From NCBI GenBank assembly GCA_028704295.1, contig JAQVLF010000001.1:1-64000 (forward strand): 64,000 bases of DNA. Direction: 5' to 3'. The position numbers and the translations under genes are program-made. The notes beneath the pieces are model-generated. The model saw only the letters and a list, made by a program, of their open reading frames with translations. It did not search any database and was not told the DNA's origin. The stretch is from Minisyncoccota bacterium (GTDB lineage: Bacteria > Patescibacteriota > Minisyncoccia > Minisyncoccales > Minisyncoccaceae). Positions within the stretch are counted from its first letter, which is position 1. Each line of letters begins with the position of its first letter. Below are positions 24,774-33,944 of the stretch, piece by piece.

Positions 24774-27700
24774 TTAAAATTTCCTATGAGGACAAATATT
24801 TTTATAATCGCAATACTCGCAATGCCAACCAGCTGTCGGCTTAAATTTGCTCCTCTTAATCTTCTCTATTATATTTAACACCTTTTCTTCTGTTTTTTCA
24901 ATGTCTTTTTCCTTTGGTTCAAATGAAGAATAAATTCCTTCTTCCATGTAATAATAGGTCATTTTCTTAGGTTTCAAATTAAATACTTTGTTTGCTGCCA
25001 AGTTATAAATTTGAAGCTGAAATTTATCATCAGTTGATAGGGTCTTTTTAGACGTTCCAGTCTTGTAATCTATTAATTCTATCCCATCTTCATTCTTATC
25101 GATTCTATCAATCGCTCCTACAAATTTGTATCCATTTAATTTAAGGCCGAATGTCTTTTCAAGCGCAGGCTCATTTTCTAAAAACAAAACATTGAAGTCT
25201 TTGCTCAAAAAATCTTTGTAAAAATTATTCAATATTTCTTTTCCCTTTTTCCTGTATTCTTCTTTATGATTTTCAGTATCAAACCAAGCATCTATCCATT
25301 CTTCAGTGTATATCTTCATTAGATCTTCTAATCCTAAATTAATTTTTTTCCTTTCCACTTCAATTTCTTGAAATAGATCGATCTGCAGAGACTGCATCAT
25401 TCTCGCATTTAAGTTAACAAATCTGTGAAGCGTATTATGGATCGTTTTTCCAAATGAGAAACTAGGCTTCCCTTTTGTAGGGATTTTTAAAATATGCCCG
25501 TATTTATACTGCAAAGGGCATTTTTCAAATGCAGCTAACTGAGAAAAAGAAAAATGAGACGGCAATAAATTATCATGACTTAAATTCAATGTCTCAATTG
25601 ATTCTTTTTTGAATCCATTGAATGCTTTTGAAAAATTAAAAGATTTCTTTAATGTTTTTTGTTTTTTTGCCTCTTCCTCATTTATTAATCCGCTTTCAAT
25701 TAAAAATCTTGAAGGTTTTTTTAATTGCTTTCCACCATAATCATTTGCCCATGTTAGAAACAAACCTTTTTTTGCTCTTGTCAAAGCTACGTAAAACAAT
25801 CTTCTTTCTTCTTCAATATGAAAGTCTCCTTCAGGCAATACTTCTTTAATCAAATCTTTAGGAAGTTCGATTTGAGCTTTTCTTTTGTCTGTTGGAAATT
25901 TTCTATGAACTAAATTAACAACAAATACATATTTAAATTCAAGTCCTTTGGCAGAGTGAATTGTCATTATCTTAACTGAATCACTATCATCAATTTGATT
26001 ATTTAAATCTCCTTCTTCGCCTGAATCTAATTCCATTTGAATTTGATCCATAAAAGCAATTAATTTTGCGTCGCAAGAAGTGCTTTCAAAGCTTTTTGTT
26101 TTTTGAAAAAATTGATATATTATTTCCCAATTTTTTAAATTTTCCTCAGTATGATCTTTTAAAAATTTAGCATAATGCAGGTCATTTATCATTCTAATGA
26201 AGATTTCGCTTGTATTTTTCTCTTTAGATAGATTGAAATGCTCTTTTAAGGAATGGATCAAATTCTCTATCTTTAATCTTGCTTCTTCGTCAAATTGATT
26301 TAAAAGGTCTGGCCTTTTCAAAGCATCAAACAATGGTATGCTCTTCTCTTCAGAAAACCATCCAATTTTAGCTACTTCCTCAGGAGTAAAATCAAAAGGC
26401 AAAGACCTCAAAACTCTATATAGGCTAGGAGAATCATAAAAATCTAAAACTACTTTGAAATATGCAATTATGTCTATTATAACAGGATGGGAATAAAGTC
26501 CTTTTGAAGATATGAAAAAGCATGGAATAGACGCTCTTTCAAATCCTCTTAAAAAATAGTTAGCTGAATCATTTGTTCTAACTAAAATACAAAAGTCTGA
26601 AAATTTTACATCTTTATCTATTTCTTTTATCTCCCATATTTTATCAATAATTCCCAAAACTTCGTCTTCAACTGTTTCAAAAGATAAAAGCTCTAAATGC
26701 CCTTCTTTGCCCGAGTTGCTTTTCAACTTTTTGCTAAATTTTTTAAAATTGGAAATATCAACTCCTTTTTCTTCCGCATCTTTACTAATTTCTTTTTCTT
26801 TATTTAATTCATACTCAAGCCTATTAGGATTATTTAATTGTATAAAATTATATGCTAAATCAAGCACATCTTGAGGAGACCTATAATTCTCTGTTAGTAC
26901 AATATCTTTTGATTCTGGATAGTCATTTTTAAACCTTAAGACATTGTTAAACGAAGCGCCACAAAAAGAAAACACATTTTGATCATCGTCTCCTACGACA
27001 GTTAAATTATTTTTTGGATGAGCTATTTTTTTAATAAGTTCATATTCTACAAAATTTGTATCCTGAAATTCGTCGATCATTACATACTTAAACTGCTCTC
27101 TAAATTTATTTAACACCTTGGGTCTTTTTTGAAAAAGTTTTATAGTATAGTTTATTAAATCTCCAAAATCCAAATAATTATTATCTAATAATAATTTTTG
27201 GTAAGTATGATATGCTTCAGCAACTTCATTTACTTGCAGATATTCCAAATCATCATTAATAATCAAATCCTTCTTTAAAGAATCAGCGTACTCTAAATAA
27301 TCTTCTGGATAAATTCCTTCGTTCTTACAAACATGAAAATGATCAATTAAAGCATGAATAAACTTAGTAGGATTTCCAAGCGGCCTATACTCTTTTAAAA
27401 AAGAAAACTTGTCAAAATTTCTTTTAATCAAAATCCAAGCTGCTGTATTATCAACTAGCTTATAATTTGTAGGAAGACCTATTTCAAGCCCATAACTTTT
27501 CAAAACTCTATCGCAAAAAGAATGAAAGGTAGAAATCCAAAAATCATAGTATCCATAATCTAAAAGCTTTTCTACTCTTTCTTCCATTTCAGCGGCTGCT
27601 TTTTCAGTAAAAGTCAGAGCCAATATTTCATTTGGCTTTATTCCTTTAGATATTAGATAAGCAATTCTTTTTGTTAAAACAGTTGTTTTGCCAGTTCCTG

Positions 27701-27782
27701 CTCCCGCAACAATTAAAAGAGGACCTTCTCCATGCTCAACTGCCTCCTTCTGCTCCTTATTTAACCCATCTAGTAAATTCAT
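24774..27782 (-). CDS. UvrD/PcrA-like helicase with C-terminal RecB-type Fe-S nuclease domain
   Basis: A 1002-residue SF1A helicase fused to a PD-(D/E)xK nuclease. Walker A is IVAGAGTGKTTVLTKR (about 24-39), Walker B MIDEFQDTNFVEY (about 235-247), motif III GDDDQNVFSF and motif VI YVALTRAKKGLFLTWA. The nuclease begins FSQLAAFEKCPLQYKYG (about 745-761), has the metal residues GAIDRIDKNEDGIELIDYKTG, and ends WHCEYCDYKNICPH; the Cys set suggests an AddAB-type 4Fe-4S cluster. One polypeptide thus combines the AddA/AddB roles in end-resection or repair. Confidence 0.93.
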   Translation of the reverse strand: MNLLDGLNKEQKEAVEHGEGPLLIVAGAGTGKTTVLTKRIAYLISKGIKPNEILALTFTEKAAAEMEERVEKLLDYGYYDFWISTFHSFCDRVLKSYGLEIGLPTNYKLVDNTAAWILIKRNFDKFSFLKEYRPLGNPTKFIHALIDHFHVCKNEGIYPEDYLEYADSLKKDLIINDDLEYLQVNEVAEAYHTYQKLLLDNNYLDFGDLINYTIKLFQKRPKVLNKFREQFKYVMIDEFQDTNFVEYELIKKIAHPKNNLTVVGDDDQNVFSFCGASFNNVLRFKNDYPESKDIVLTENYRSPQDVLDLAYNFIQLNNPNRLEYELNKEKEISKDAEEKGVDISNFKKFSKKLKSNSGKEGHLELLSFETVEDEVLGIIDKIWEIKEIDKDVKFSDFCILVRTNDSANYFLRGFERASIPCFFISSKGLYSHPVIIDIIAYFKVVLDFYDSPSLYRVLRSLPFDFTPEEVAKIGWFSEEKSIPLFDALKRPDLLNQFDEEARLKIENLIHSLKEHFNLSKEKNTSEIFIRMINDLHYAKFLKDHTEENLKNWEIIYQFFQKTKSFESTSCDAKLIAFMDQIQMELDSGEEGDLNNQIDDSDSVKIMTIHSAKGLEFKYVFVVNLVHRKFPTDKRKAQIELPKDLIKEVLPEGDFHIEEERRLFYVALTRAKKGLFLTWANDYGGKQLKKPSRFLIESGLINEEEAKKQKTLKKSFNFSKAFNGFKKESIETLNLSHDNLLPSHFSFSQLAAFEKCPLQYKYGHILKIPTKGKPSFSFGKTIHNTLHRFVNLNARMMQSLQIDLFQEIEVERKKINLGLEDLMKIYTEEWIDAWFDTENHKEEYRKKGKEILNNFYKDFLSKDFNVLFLENEPALEKTFGLKLNGYKFVGAIDRIDKNEDGIELIDYKTGTSKKTLSTDDKFQLQIYNLAANKVFNLKPKKMTYYYMEEGIYSSFEPKEKDIEKTEEKVLNIIEKIKRSKFKPTAGWHCEYCDYKNICPHRKF

Positions 27783-27853
27783 ATGTGTATTATATATAAA
27801 AAAAGAGCTTTTAAAAAGTCTTTTTTATTTTAGAAAATATGTTTTAACTTTGA

Positions 27854-28739
27854 TTAATTTTGACTTAAAGATTCTATTCTCTGATTATATTCTTCTTTAG
27901 AAATTCCTCCTTTAGCTAAAAGAGAATTTAATCCTGCGATATAATTTTGTTTTATTTGAGCATCTGACAATGCTTTCTTGTACAATCTAATCTCGTCTAA
28001 AAATCCATTCAAATTTTCCCCAGATGTTCCATTTCTTCCTAACGTCAAAGCGTAATCATTACTTGTATTAGAAGGAGCATTTGTTACGTTTTTAACTAAG
28101 GCGCCATTTCTATAAATACTTAAAATGCTATTTTTTTGCATATAGACAATATGCACCCATTCATTTATCTTTGGTACGCCGTAACAATCTTCTACTTGAC
28201 TTTTACCAAATTGAAATCCTCCACCCGAGCAAGTCTCGAAACTAGCATCAAAATGAATACCTAAAGTTGAACTGGAACTTGCTAAACCTTTTACAAAGAC
28301 CCCCCTATTACTAGAGATATCTTTTAATTTCACCCATAATTCGACTGTATAATTATCCAAAATATTATCTAAAGAACTTGAATCCGAAACTTGAACATAA
28401 GAATCATTATCATTTTCTATACATTTTCCTTTTACGCAATCATTCCCTCCTCTTACGTAAACATTCCCTGAGCGAGAACCATTATTTAGACCATAATTAT
28501 CTTCAAGATCTGTAGATGACGCTAAACTTCCAGTAGCGCCCCCCCCCTTCGTCAAACGTCCACTCAGAAACTGAATTCAAAAGCATTGAGTTTTGCACGT
28601 TTGAAGAAAAAGCTTTAGCGCGAGCAAATGTTGCATTAGAAACAGAAGAAGAAACGGTTACCATGATGACTCCTGCTATAACTCCAATGATAACAATAAC
28701 TACAAGTAATTCAATTAATGTAAAAGATTTGTTTTTCAT
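27854..28739 (-). pseudogene. Type IV pilin-like protein with LamG domain, frameshifted at a G9 tract
   Basis: The first frame gives KNKSFTLIELLVVIVIIGVIAG (prepilin cleavage after Ser, then the conserved Phe-Glu5 core) up to EWTFDEGGG. The second frame, 27854-28555, continues ATGSLASSTDLEDNYG and then a full LamG/concanavalin-like domain (DSYVQVSDSSSLDNILDNYTVELWVKLKD, and NGFLDEIRLYKKALSDAQI). The two frames join if the nine Cs at 28539-28547 are eight. So it is one surface pilin with a carbohydrate-binding-type domain, out of frame in this copy. Confidence 0.75.
28539..28547 (-). repeat. Homopolymer G9 tract inside the pilin-LamG gene
   Basis: Nine consecutive Cs on the plus strand (Gs in the gene), striking in AT-rich DNA, sit exactly at the frameshift. 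Homopolymeric G tracts drive phase variation of surface proteins in other bacteria; eight Gs would restore the reading frame. Confidence 0.8.
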
Positions 28740-29414
28740 TTTTCTTATTTAAGAAATATTTTCTTTTATCTTCTTCTAACCTTTCTATGGCATATCTTAA
28801 TGCCGTTCTATGGATATTATAATACTCTTTTTCTAAAAATGCAATTAAAACTTTTTCATCCTTTTTCCCAACCTCCCTTAGCATCCACCCAACTGCTTTA
28901 TGAATTAAATCATGCTTGTCATTTAAAAGTATTTTTGAAATTTTAAAGTATTTTTGAAATCATTTTCTTTAATAAAATACATTGTTGAAACAATGGCAAT
29001 TCTTTTCTCGAAAAGATTGTCTGACCTAGCTAATTTGTAAAGCAAACTTCTATCTTTATCAAATAAATACTTCCCTACAATTCTAGGACAAGATAAATCT
29101 ACTAAATCCCAGTTATTAATATTCTTTAAATTCTTTAAATAAAAATTAAAAACTTTCTCCTCTTCTTTTTTAAACTTCTCTACTAAAATTAAAAGTGCTG
29201 TTAATCGATACTCATGAATTTGACTATTTAATAATTTTTGAAGTTCATGAAAAGAAGCATTTAAATTCTTTTTAGCAACAATTCTTTGATCAGGAACTTT
29301 AATTCCCAAGAACATATCTCCCTCTCCATATTCTCCTTTTCCTGTTTTAAAAAACCTGCAAAGTATTTTTGCTTTTCCCTTATCTTCTAATTTTTTTAAA
29401 TCAGCTTCTATCAT
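28711..29414 (-). pseudogene. DNA alkylation repair protein (AlkD-like), split by a one-base frameshift
   Basis: From the Met at 29414 the protein begins MIEADLKKLEDKGKAKIL and has the HEAT-like repeats of AlkD, KVPDQRIVAKKN near 40-51. It hits TAA near 28923 just after NTLKFQKYF. Adding one A to the AAAA run near 28937 restores KISKILLNDKHDLIHKAVGW and on to the expected C-terminus (LREVGKKDEKV, HRTALRYAIERL), which runs to a TGA at 28711. Either the gene is broken in this population or a base is missing in the assembly. The start overlaps the uppP stop. Confidence 0.75.
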
Positions 29415-30151
29415 ATTAAATATTCGATAATTGCACTTAAAATGCACAAAATTCCAAACGCAAAAGTAAATGACGAAAAATTAATTTTCTTTACTAAATT
29501 AAGTAATAATTTCAAGGTTAAAATTCCAAAAATAAATGCAAAGACCAAGGCTATAATTCCATTTTGAGAAACAATATCAGGGTTTTTTAAATAAAGATAT
29601 AGATTTGATCCAAAAACAACTGGAGCCGACAATAAATACGAAGTCTTTAAAACTTTCAAAGGATCATTTTCAAATAATGACAATCCAAATATGGTAGATC
29701 CTGATCTTGATACTCCGGGAATAACAGAAAACCCTTGCAGAATTCCCACTATATATGGAGAATAATTTTCATTTAATTTAAAGTCAATTTTCTTTTTCTG
29801 AAAGTATGATGTTAATAAAAGTCCAGCTCCCATCAAGGCTAAAAGCCCTCCACCCATCACAATTTCTTTAGAGAAATCGTAGAGGAAAAATCCAATAGCG
29901 CCTGAAATGATCGTAGTGATAATAAAAAATTTAAAAAATTGAAGATCCTTAAATTTTAATAAATCCAACCAATCTTTCCAAAAATAGATTAAGACTGCTA
30001 AAAGTGTTCCTAAATGAAGGAAAATAGCAACATCAATTGCATTTAAATCCTTGATAAAATAATTTGAAAAAAGAGCCACAATCCCTTCTGAAGAAACTGG
30101 GATCCACTCAAATATTCCCTGTAAGATTCCCAATATGATATATTCAAACAT
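29411..30151 (-). CDS. uppP: Undecaprenyl-diphosphatase (BacA family)
   Basis: Recycles the lipid carrier for peptidoglycan by dephosphorylating undecaprenyl diphosphate. A polytopic membrane protein of 246 residues. The GILQGIFEWIPVSSEG motif near the N-terminus (about 8-23) and PGVSRSGSTIFGLSLF (about 142-157) are the family signatures with catalytic Glu and Arg/Ser residues. Overlaps the alkD-like start and the prmC stop by a few bases. Confidence 0.93.
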   Translation of the reverse strand: MFEYIILGILQGIFEWIPVSSEGIVALFSNYFIKDLNAIDVAIFLHLGTLLAVLIYFWKDWLDLLKFKDLQFFKFFIITTIISGAIGFFLYDFSKEIVMGGGLLALMGAGLLLTSYFQKKKIDFKLNENYSPYIVGILQGFSVIPGVSRSGSTIFGLSLFENDPLKVLKTSYLLSAPVVFGSNLYLYLKNPDIVSQNGIIALVFAFIFGILTLKLLLNLVKKINFSSFTFAFGILCILSAIIEYLI

Positions 30152-30776
30152 ATATTTTTACAAACCTATATTTATTAAATTGATCTTTATGAAATTCATA
30201 TTTTGAATATGGATTTTTTAAAATTAATTCTTCTATTTCTTTTTTTTGATCTTCATCATGTTCAATAACTAAAAGTCCATTTATATTTAAATAATTAAAA
30301 CCTTCATTAATTATTTTTGTAATTGCATCCATTCCATTTTCTCCTGAAAATAGCGCTACACGAGGTTCATACTCTAAAACATCTTCCCCAACCTCATTTA
30401 TTCTTTTTTCTGCTACATAAGGAGGATTAGCTAAGATATAGTCGTATTTACCCTCAATATTTGAAAAAACATCGGTTTTAATTATATTATACCTATTTTC
30501 ATCAATTCCTTCTAAATTTACTTTTATCTGCTCAATAAATTTATCTTCAATTTCTCCAAAATCACAATAAGAATTTTTAATTGCTTTTAAAATTGAAAGT
30601 CCTATGCAGCCAGATCCAGAAAATAAGTCTAGACATTTTGAACCTTCTTTTATTTCTTTTAAGATTAAAGAAACCCAATACTCAGTTTCTTCTCTTGGAA
30701 TCAAAGGCTTTAGGGACAAATCAATCTTATTTCCTAAAAAGTACTTGTATCCTTTTTCGTATTCTTCGGGAATCAT
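30144..30776 (-). CDS. prmC: Peptide chain release factor N(5)-glutamine methyltransferase
   Basis: Methylates the GGQ glutamine of RF1/RF2. The start is taken at 30776 (MIPEEYEKGYKYFLG), where ATGA overlaps the upstream stop; a longer upstream frame adds unrelated residues. PLIPREETEYWV (about 24-35) precedes the SAM-binding DLFSGSGCIGLSIL (about 51-64) and the catalytic NPPY motif (ANPPYVAEK, about 116-124). The N-terminal helical domain is shortened, as in other CPR versions (about 210 residues against 275). Confidence 0.9.
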   Translation of the reverse strand: MIPEEYEKGYKYFLGNKIDLSLKPLIPREETEYWVSLILKEIKEGSKCLDLFSGSGCIGLSILKAIKNSYCDFGEIEDKFIEQIKVNLEGIDENRYNIIKTDVFSNIEGKYDYILANPPYVAEKRINEVGEDVLEYEPRVALFSGENGMDAITKIINEGFNYLNINGLLVIEHDEDQKKEIEELILKNPYSKYEFHKDQFNKYRFVKIYV

Positions 30777-31216
30777 AGTAAAACAATTAAACCTACTAAA
30801 ATTCCCAAAATACATCCTGCTGAAATCTCAACCCAGCTATGTCCTAAAACTTCTCTTAAAGGCTCCATTCCTTTTAAATTAATAAACTCTATTAAATCAT
30901 TTAATGATTGAGCTTGCTTTTGGGCAGCGCGCCTTAAAACAGAGGCATCATACAAAACAAAGACTGTAAAAGCAATTGAAACTGCGAAAATAGGAGAATT
31001 AAAGCCTGCTTCAAATCCAATTACGGTTGATAAAGCTGACACTGACGCGCTATGAGAAGAAGGGAACCCTCCCGGAATAAAATATGAAAGAGGGCTAAAC
31101 TTTTTTTTCTTAATAGAAACAAAAATTACCTTCATTGTCTGCGCAATGAACCAAGCTGTCAAAGTAGCTATGATTGCCTCATTCTCAAGAATGTTTATAA
31201 ATATTTCGTTACTCAT
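30773..31216 (-). CDS. Divergent PAP2 family membrane protein (DUF212)
   Basis: Starting at 31216 (MSNEIFINIL) this encodes about 147 residues with three or four membrane segments. GGFPSSHSASVSALSTVIG (about 48-66) is the PAP2-like phosphate motif; HSWVEISAGCILGILVGL ends it, with the second histidine. Family members are thought to act on lipid phosphates or as membrane scaffolds. Translationally coupled to prmC and to a DUF167 gene. Confidence 0.88.
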   Translation of the reverse strand: MSNEIFINILENEAIIATLTAWFIAQTMKVIFVSIKKKKFSPLSYFIPGGFPSSHSASVSALSTVIGFEAGFNSPIFAVSIAFTVFVLYDASVLRRAAQKQAQSLNDLIEFINLKGMEPLREVLGHSWVEISAGCILGILVGLIVLL

Positions 31217-31430
31217 TGATTTCAAAAATTTTACTAGGGCTTCTTGCCCCTTTTATTAACCTTATCTTGTTTTCTTTAATGTTAAAATATTTAGCTAAAA
31301 TTTCAAAAACTTTTTTATTGGCTTCTCCTCTTTCTCTTTTTTCTTTGAAAAAAATCTCAAAAGAATTTTCATCCTTTTTTAAAATTAATTCTTTTTTTGA
31401 CTCTGGATGACACTTAACCTTTATTAACAT
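31209..31430 (-). CDS. DUF167 (YggU-like) protein
   Basis: A 73-residue protein with MLIKVKCHPESKKELILKKDE, then GEANKKVFEILAKYF (about 35-49), the invariant GxANxxV segment of the DUF167 family. Role unknown; conserved across bacteria. It overlaps the DUF212 gene by 8 bp and the DUF5652 gene by 17 bp. Confidence 0.85.
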   Translation of the reverse strand: MLIKVKCHPESKKELILKKDENSFEIFFKEKRERGEANKKVFEILAKYFNIKENKIRLIKGARSPSKIFEINE

Positions 31431-31620
31431 TATTTTTGTCTATAAATAGAAGGTAAATAATAGGAAGAAGTCCCGCTGTATTTAAAACAAACATGGCGAT
31501 ATACCAAGGCTTGCTTCCTTTTTTTGCTGCTTTCCATAAAGCAAACGCTTTCAATATCCCTTCGAAAATAGAAATAATAATTATTAATGTGACTACGTTT
31601 TGTGGCAATTCTTCCATCAT
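31414..31620 (-). CDS. DUF5652 small membrane protein
   Basis: A 68-residue protein with two membrane segments (about 8-28 and 42-60) separated by WKAAKKGSKPWYI. This matches DUF5652/phospholipase-D-nuclease N-terminal-like membrane pairs, very common in CPR genomes. Starts at Met1 or Met2 and overlaps the DUF167 gene by 17 bp. Function unknown. Confidence 0.8.
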   Translation of the reverse strand: MMEELPQNVVTLIIIISIFEGILKAFALWKAAKKGSKPWYIAMFVLNTAGLLPIIYLLFIDKNNVNKG

Positions 31621-31625
31621 ATTTT

Positions 31626-32174
31626 TTACTTTAAACTATTTATTATTTTTTTAATATCTTTTTTTAATATATCTAATTTTTTATTGTCATATATTGCTGC
31701 TGCAGGATGATACATTGGAATAATTATTAAATCATTTATTTTAAAAACTTTTCCATGAACTTCTCCAATTTCATAACTTTCACTTAAGTACTTATTTAAA
31801 ATGTACTTGCTTGAAAATCTTCCTAAAGGGCAAATCACTTTTGGCTTAATCATTTCTAGCTGCTTATCTAGATATTCTTTACACTTTTTAATCTCTCCCT
31901 CTTCTGGATCCCTATTCTTAGGAGGCCTGCACTTAATAATATTTGTAATATAGACTTCCTCTCTTTTCAAATTAATGCTCTCTAAAAGCTCGTCTAATAT
32001 ATTGCCTGCTCTTCCACAAAAAGGAACTCCTGTTTCATCTTCATTTTTGCCTGGAGCTTCGCCAATAAAAACAATCTTGCTTTTTGTATTTCCACAATAA
32101 ATTGTGGGTAAATTTCTTGTCATGTGCAAACTGCATTTCTTGCACTCCTTAATTTCTTCTAATAATTTATTCAT
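31626..32174 (-). CDS. Type 4 uracil-DNA glycosylase, Fe-S containing
   Basis: Removes uracil from DNA, opening base-excision repair. C11xxC14 near the start and C98 with C115 supply the [4Fe-4S] ligands of family 4. VFIGEAPGKNEDETGVPFCGRAG (about 35-57) is motif A with the water-activating Glu/Asp region, and PMYHPAAAIYD (about 150-160) the C-terminal HPA motif. Length 182 is typical. A tiny coupled membrane ORF lies immediately upstream. Confidence 0.92.
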   Translation of the reverse strand: MNKLLEEIKECKKCSLHMTRNLPTIYCGNTKSKIVFIGEAPGKNEDETGVPFCGRAGNILDELLESINLKREEVYITNIIKCRPPKNRDPEEGEIKKCKEYLDKQLEMIKPKVICPLGRFSSKYILNKYLSESYEIGEVHGKVFKINDLIIIPMYHPAAAIYDNKKLDILKKDIKKIINSLK

Positions 32175-32263
32175 TTAAGCAATACTCTAATAAATAAAAC
32201 TATCAAAGTAATAGTTAATATTATTAAGAGCATGTACATTGTTGTTTTTCTTAATATCATCAT
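32171..32263 (-). CDS. Putative small membrane protein, 30 aa
   Basis: The frame opens at ATGATG (32258-32263) within the stop of the upstream thioredoxin gene and closes at TGA overlapping the UDG start by four bases. It encodes MMILRKTTMYMLLIILTITL, then IVLFIRVLLK, a single membrane span with basic ends. The tight coupling on both sides is the best support; no homologue can be named. Confidence 0.45.
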   Translation of the reverse strand: MMILRKTTMYMLLIILTITLIVLFIRVLLK

Positions 32264-33468
32264 ATTGATCCTAAAACTTCAGGAAAGAATATTATAATAA
32301 TGCCTAGCAAAATTAATATTACGCCGGAAATGAATTTAGCAAGCTTCACATATCTTTCTGACTCATTTGCTAAATTAAAAGTAAACACTGCTATCAAAAA
32401 TATTATAAAATCATCTAGCATATAAAATATATCATATATTAAAAGATAAAAATAGTAAGCAGACAATGATATATTGTATGATGTTAATATCTTTGTAAAA
32501 GCAACTGGAAGACCAAACGAACAAATAAGCTCTATTGAATTAACTCCAGCAGCGACAAAAATAACTCCTCCCAATATTAAAAATATATTTTTTTCTGAAC
32601 TCACAATCTCTCTTATCTTTAATAATAGTTTTTGCTGATTTTCAGAAAACCAACTTTTTTTATTTGGATCAATTTCGCAAAGCTTACAAATAACGCCGTC
32701 AAAATATTCTTTCAAAACATAGACTCCCAAAATTATCATTAAAGCTCCGATTGCATATGTGATTAAATCTATATGCGGAAGGATTAAGAATATATTAAAC
32801 CACGCTCCAATAAAAAGATAATAGATTATTCCTGAAACTAAAATAAAGACTCCTCCTATTAAAATTAATTTTCTTCTGTCTCCTAATCCGATTAAAATAG
32901 CCAACAAAAATGCAAGTGCTGCCATTGCGCAAGCATTAAATCCGTCAAGAAATCCAAATAAGATTGAAAAAATTAAAGGAGATGCGCTGCTTAAATCAAT
33001 TTTTCCAATTAAAGGTAATTCTATTTGCTTTAATTCATTCATTGAAGAAACTTCGCCAACTACGTAAGAATCATTATTCTTTAGCCCGTTGCTCAAATTG
33101 AAGTTATTGATGGCAGCTGATATTTTATCTTCTGATACACCTTTTTGAAAACCAATAAAATAATAGTTTTCTATAAAAATCACAGGGACTCCTCCCCTAT
33201 GACTTTCATCCACACTGTACGTGTCGTAATATGAATTAAGCAAGCTAACAGACTCTTTTTTACTTATTTCAAATTTTTCTATTTGAATATTACTGTTCTC
33301 AAGCGAGATATCTTTTAAAAATTCATTTGCATCACTGCAATGAGGACAAGTTTTGCTATAGAAAAAATCTATATCTACTTTATCATCATTAAGATTAATT
33401 TGTGCGTTTGTAAAATTACAAAAAGAAAATAATCCTAAAAATAATGTTAGAAAAATCTTTTTCATCAT
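32260..33468 (-). CDS. Thioredoxin-like domain fused to a DsbD/CcdA-like membrane domain
   Basis: A 402-residue protein. Signal/anchor at about 1-22, then thioredoxin-like DIDFFYSKTCPHCSDANEFL (CxxC at about 40-43), then six or more membrane segments from about 150, with MAALAFLLAILIGLGD and GVNSIELICSFGLPVAF, the latter carrying the DsbD-type Cys. It likely moves reducing power across the membrane to an external thioredoxin. Fits the neighbouring folding factors (FKBP). Confidence 0.85.
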   Translation of the reverse strand: MMKKIFLTLFLGLFSFCNFTNAQINLNDDKVDIDFFYSKTCPHCSDANEFLKDISLENSNIQIEKFEISKKESVSLLNSYYDTYSVDESHRGGVPVIFIENYYFIGFQKGVSEDKISAAINNFNLSNGLKNNDSYVVGEVSSMNELKQIELPLIGKIDLSSASPLIFSILFGFLDGFNACAMAALAFLLAILIGLGDRRKLILIGGVFILVSGIIYYLFIGAWFNIFLILPHIDLITYAIGALMIILGVYVLKEYFDGVICKLCEIDPNKKSWFSENQQKLLLKIREIVSSEKNIFLILGGVIFVAAGVNSIELICSFGLPVAFTKILTSYNISLSAYYFYLLIYDIFYMLDDFIIFLIAVFTFNLANESERYVKLAKFISGVILILLGIIIIFFPEVLGSI

Positions 33469-33944
33469 TTGATTTCTAAAAGCTCAACTTCAAAAGTTAA
33501 ATTGCTTTTAGGAGGAATAGTGCCATATCCATTTTCTCCGTAAGCAAGCTCGTATGGAATAAACAATTTTCTTTTTTCTCCCACTTTCATATTAAGCATG
33601 CCTTCTTCCCATCCTTTAATAACTGAATGGCGTCCTAAGGTAAACTCAAATGGAATTCCTCTATCTAAGCTAGAATCAAACTTTTCTCCATTCTCAAATG
33701 TTCCTGTATAATGAACAGATAAAGTATCTCCTACCTTTGAAGACTCTCCTTCGCCTTCTTTTAAAACTTCTATATCAACTTTTTTTTCATTTATTTGCAT
33801 ATCGTCTATTGTAATATTTACAGTTTCTCCTTCTTCATTGTTGTTAACTTCTTCTTTTCTTGTAAAAGATTGGAAGACAAAATACATCAAAACAATAAAT
33901 AAGACTATTAATAATATATTTTTAATTAGATTTTGTCTGTTCAT
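33465..33944 (-). CDS. FKBP-type peptidyl-prolyl isomerase, membrane-anchored
   Basis: A folding enzyme facing outward. A hydrophobic N-terminal anchor (about 9-25) is followed by the FKBP domain: LSVHYTGTFENGEKFDSSLDRG (about 74-95), FTLGRHSVIKGWEEGMLNMKVGEKRKL (about 99-125) and IPPKSNLTFEVELLEIK at the end. Length 159. It overlaps by 4 bp with the SIMPL gene and with the thioredoxin gene; together they look like an envelope-protein folding operon. Confidence 0.95.
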   Translation of the reverse strand: MNRQNLIKNILLIVLFIVLMYFVFQSFTRKEEVNNNEEGETVNITIDDMQINEKKVDIEVLKEGEGESSKVGDTLSVHYTGTFENGEKFDSSLDRGIPFEFTLGRHSVIKGWEEGMLNMKVGEKRKLFIPYELAYGENGYGTIPPKSNLTFEVELLEIK

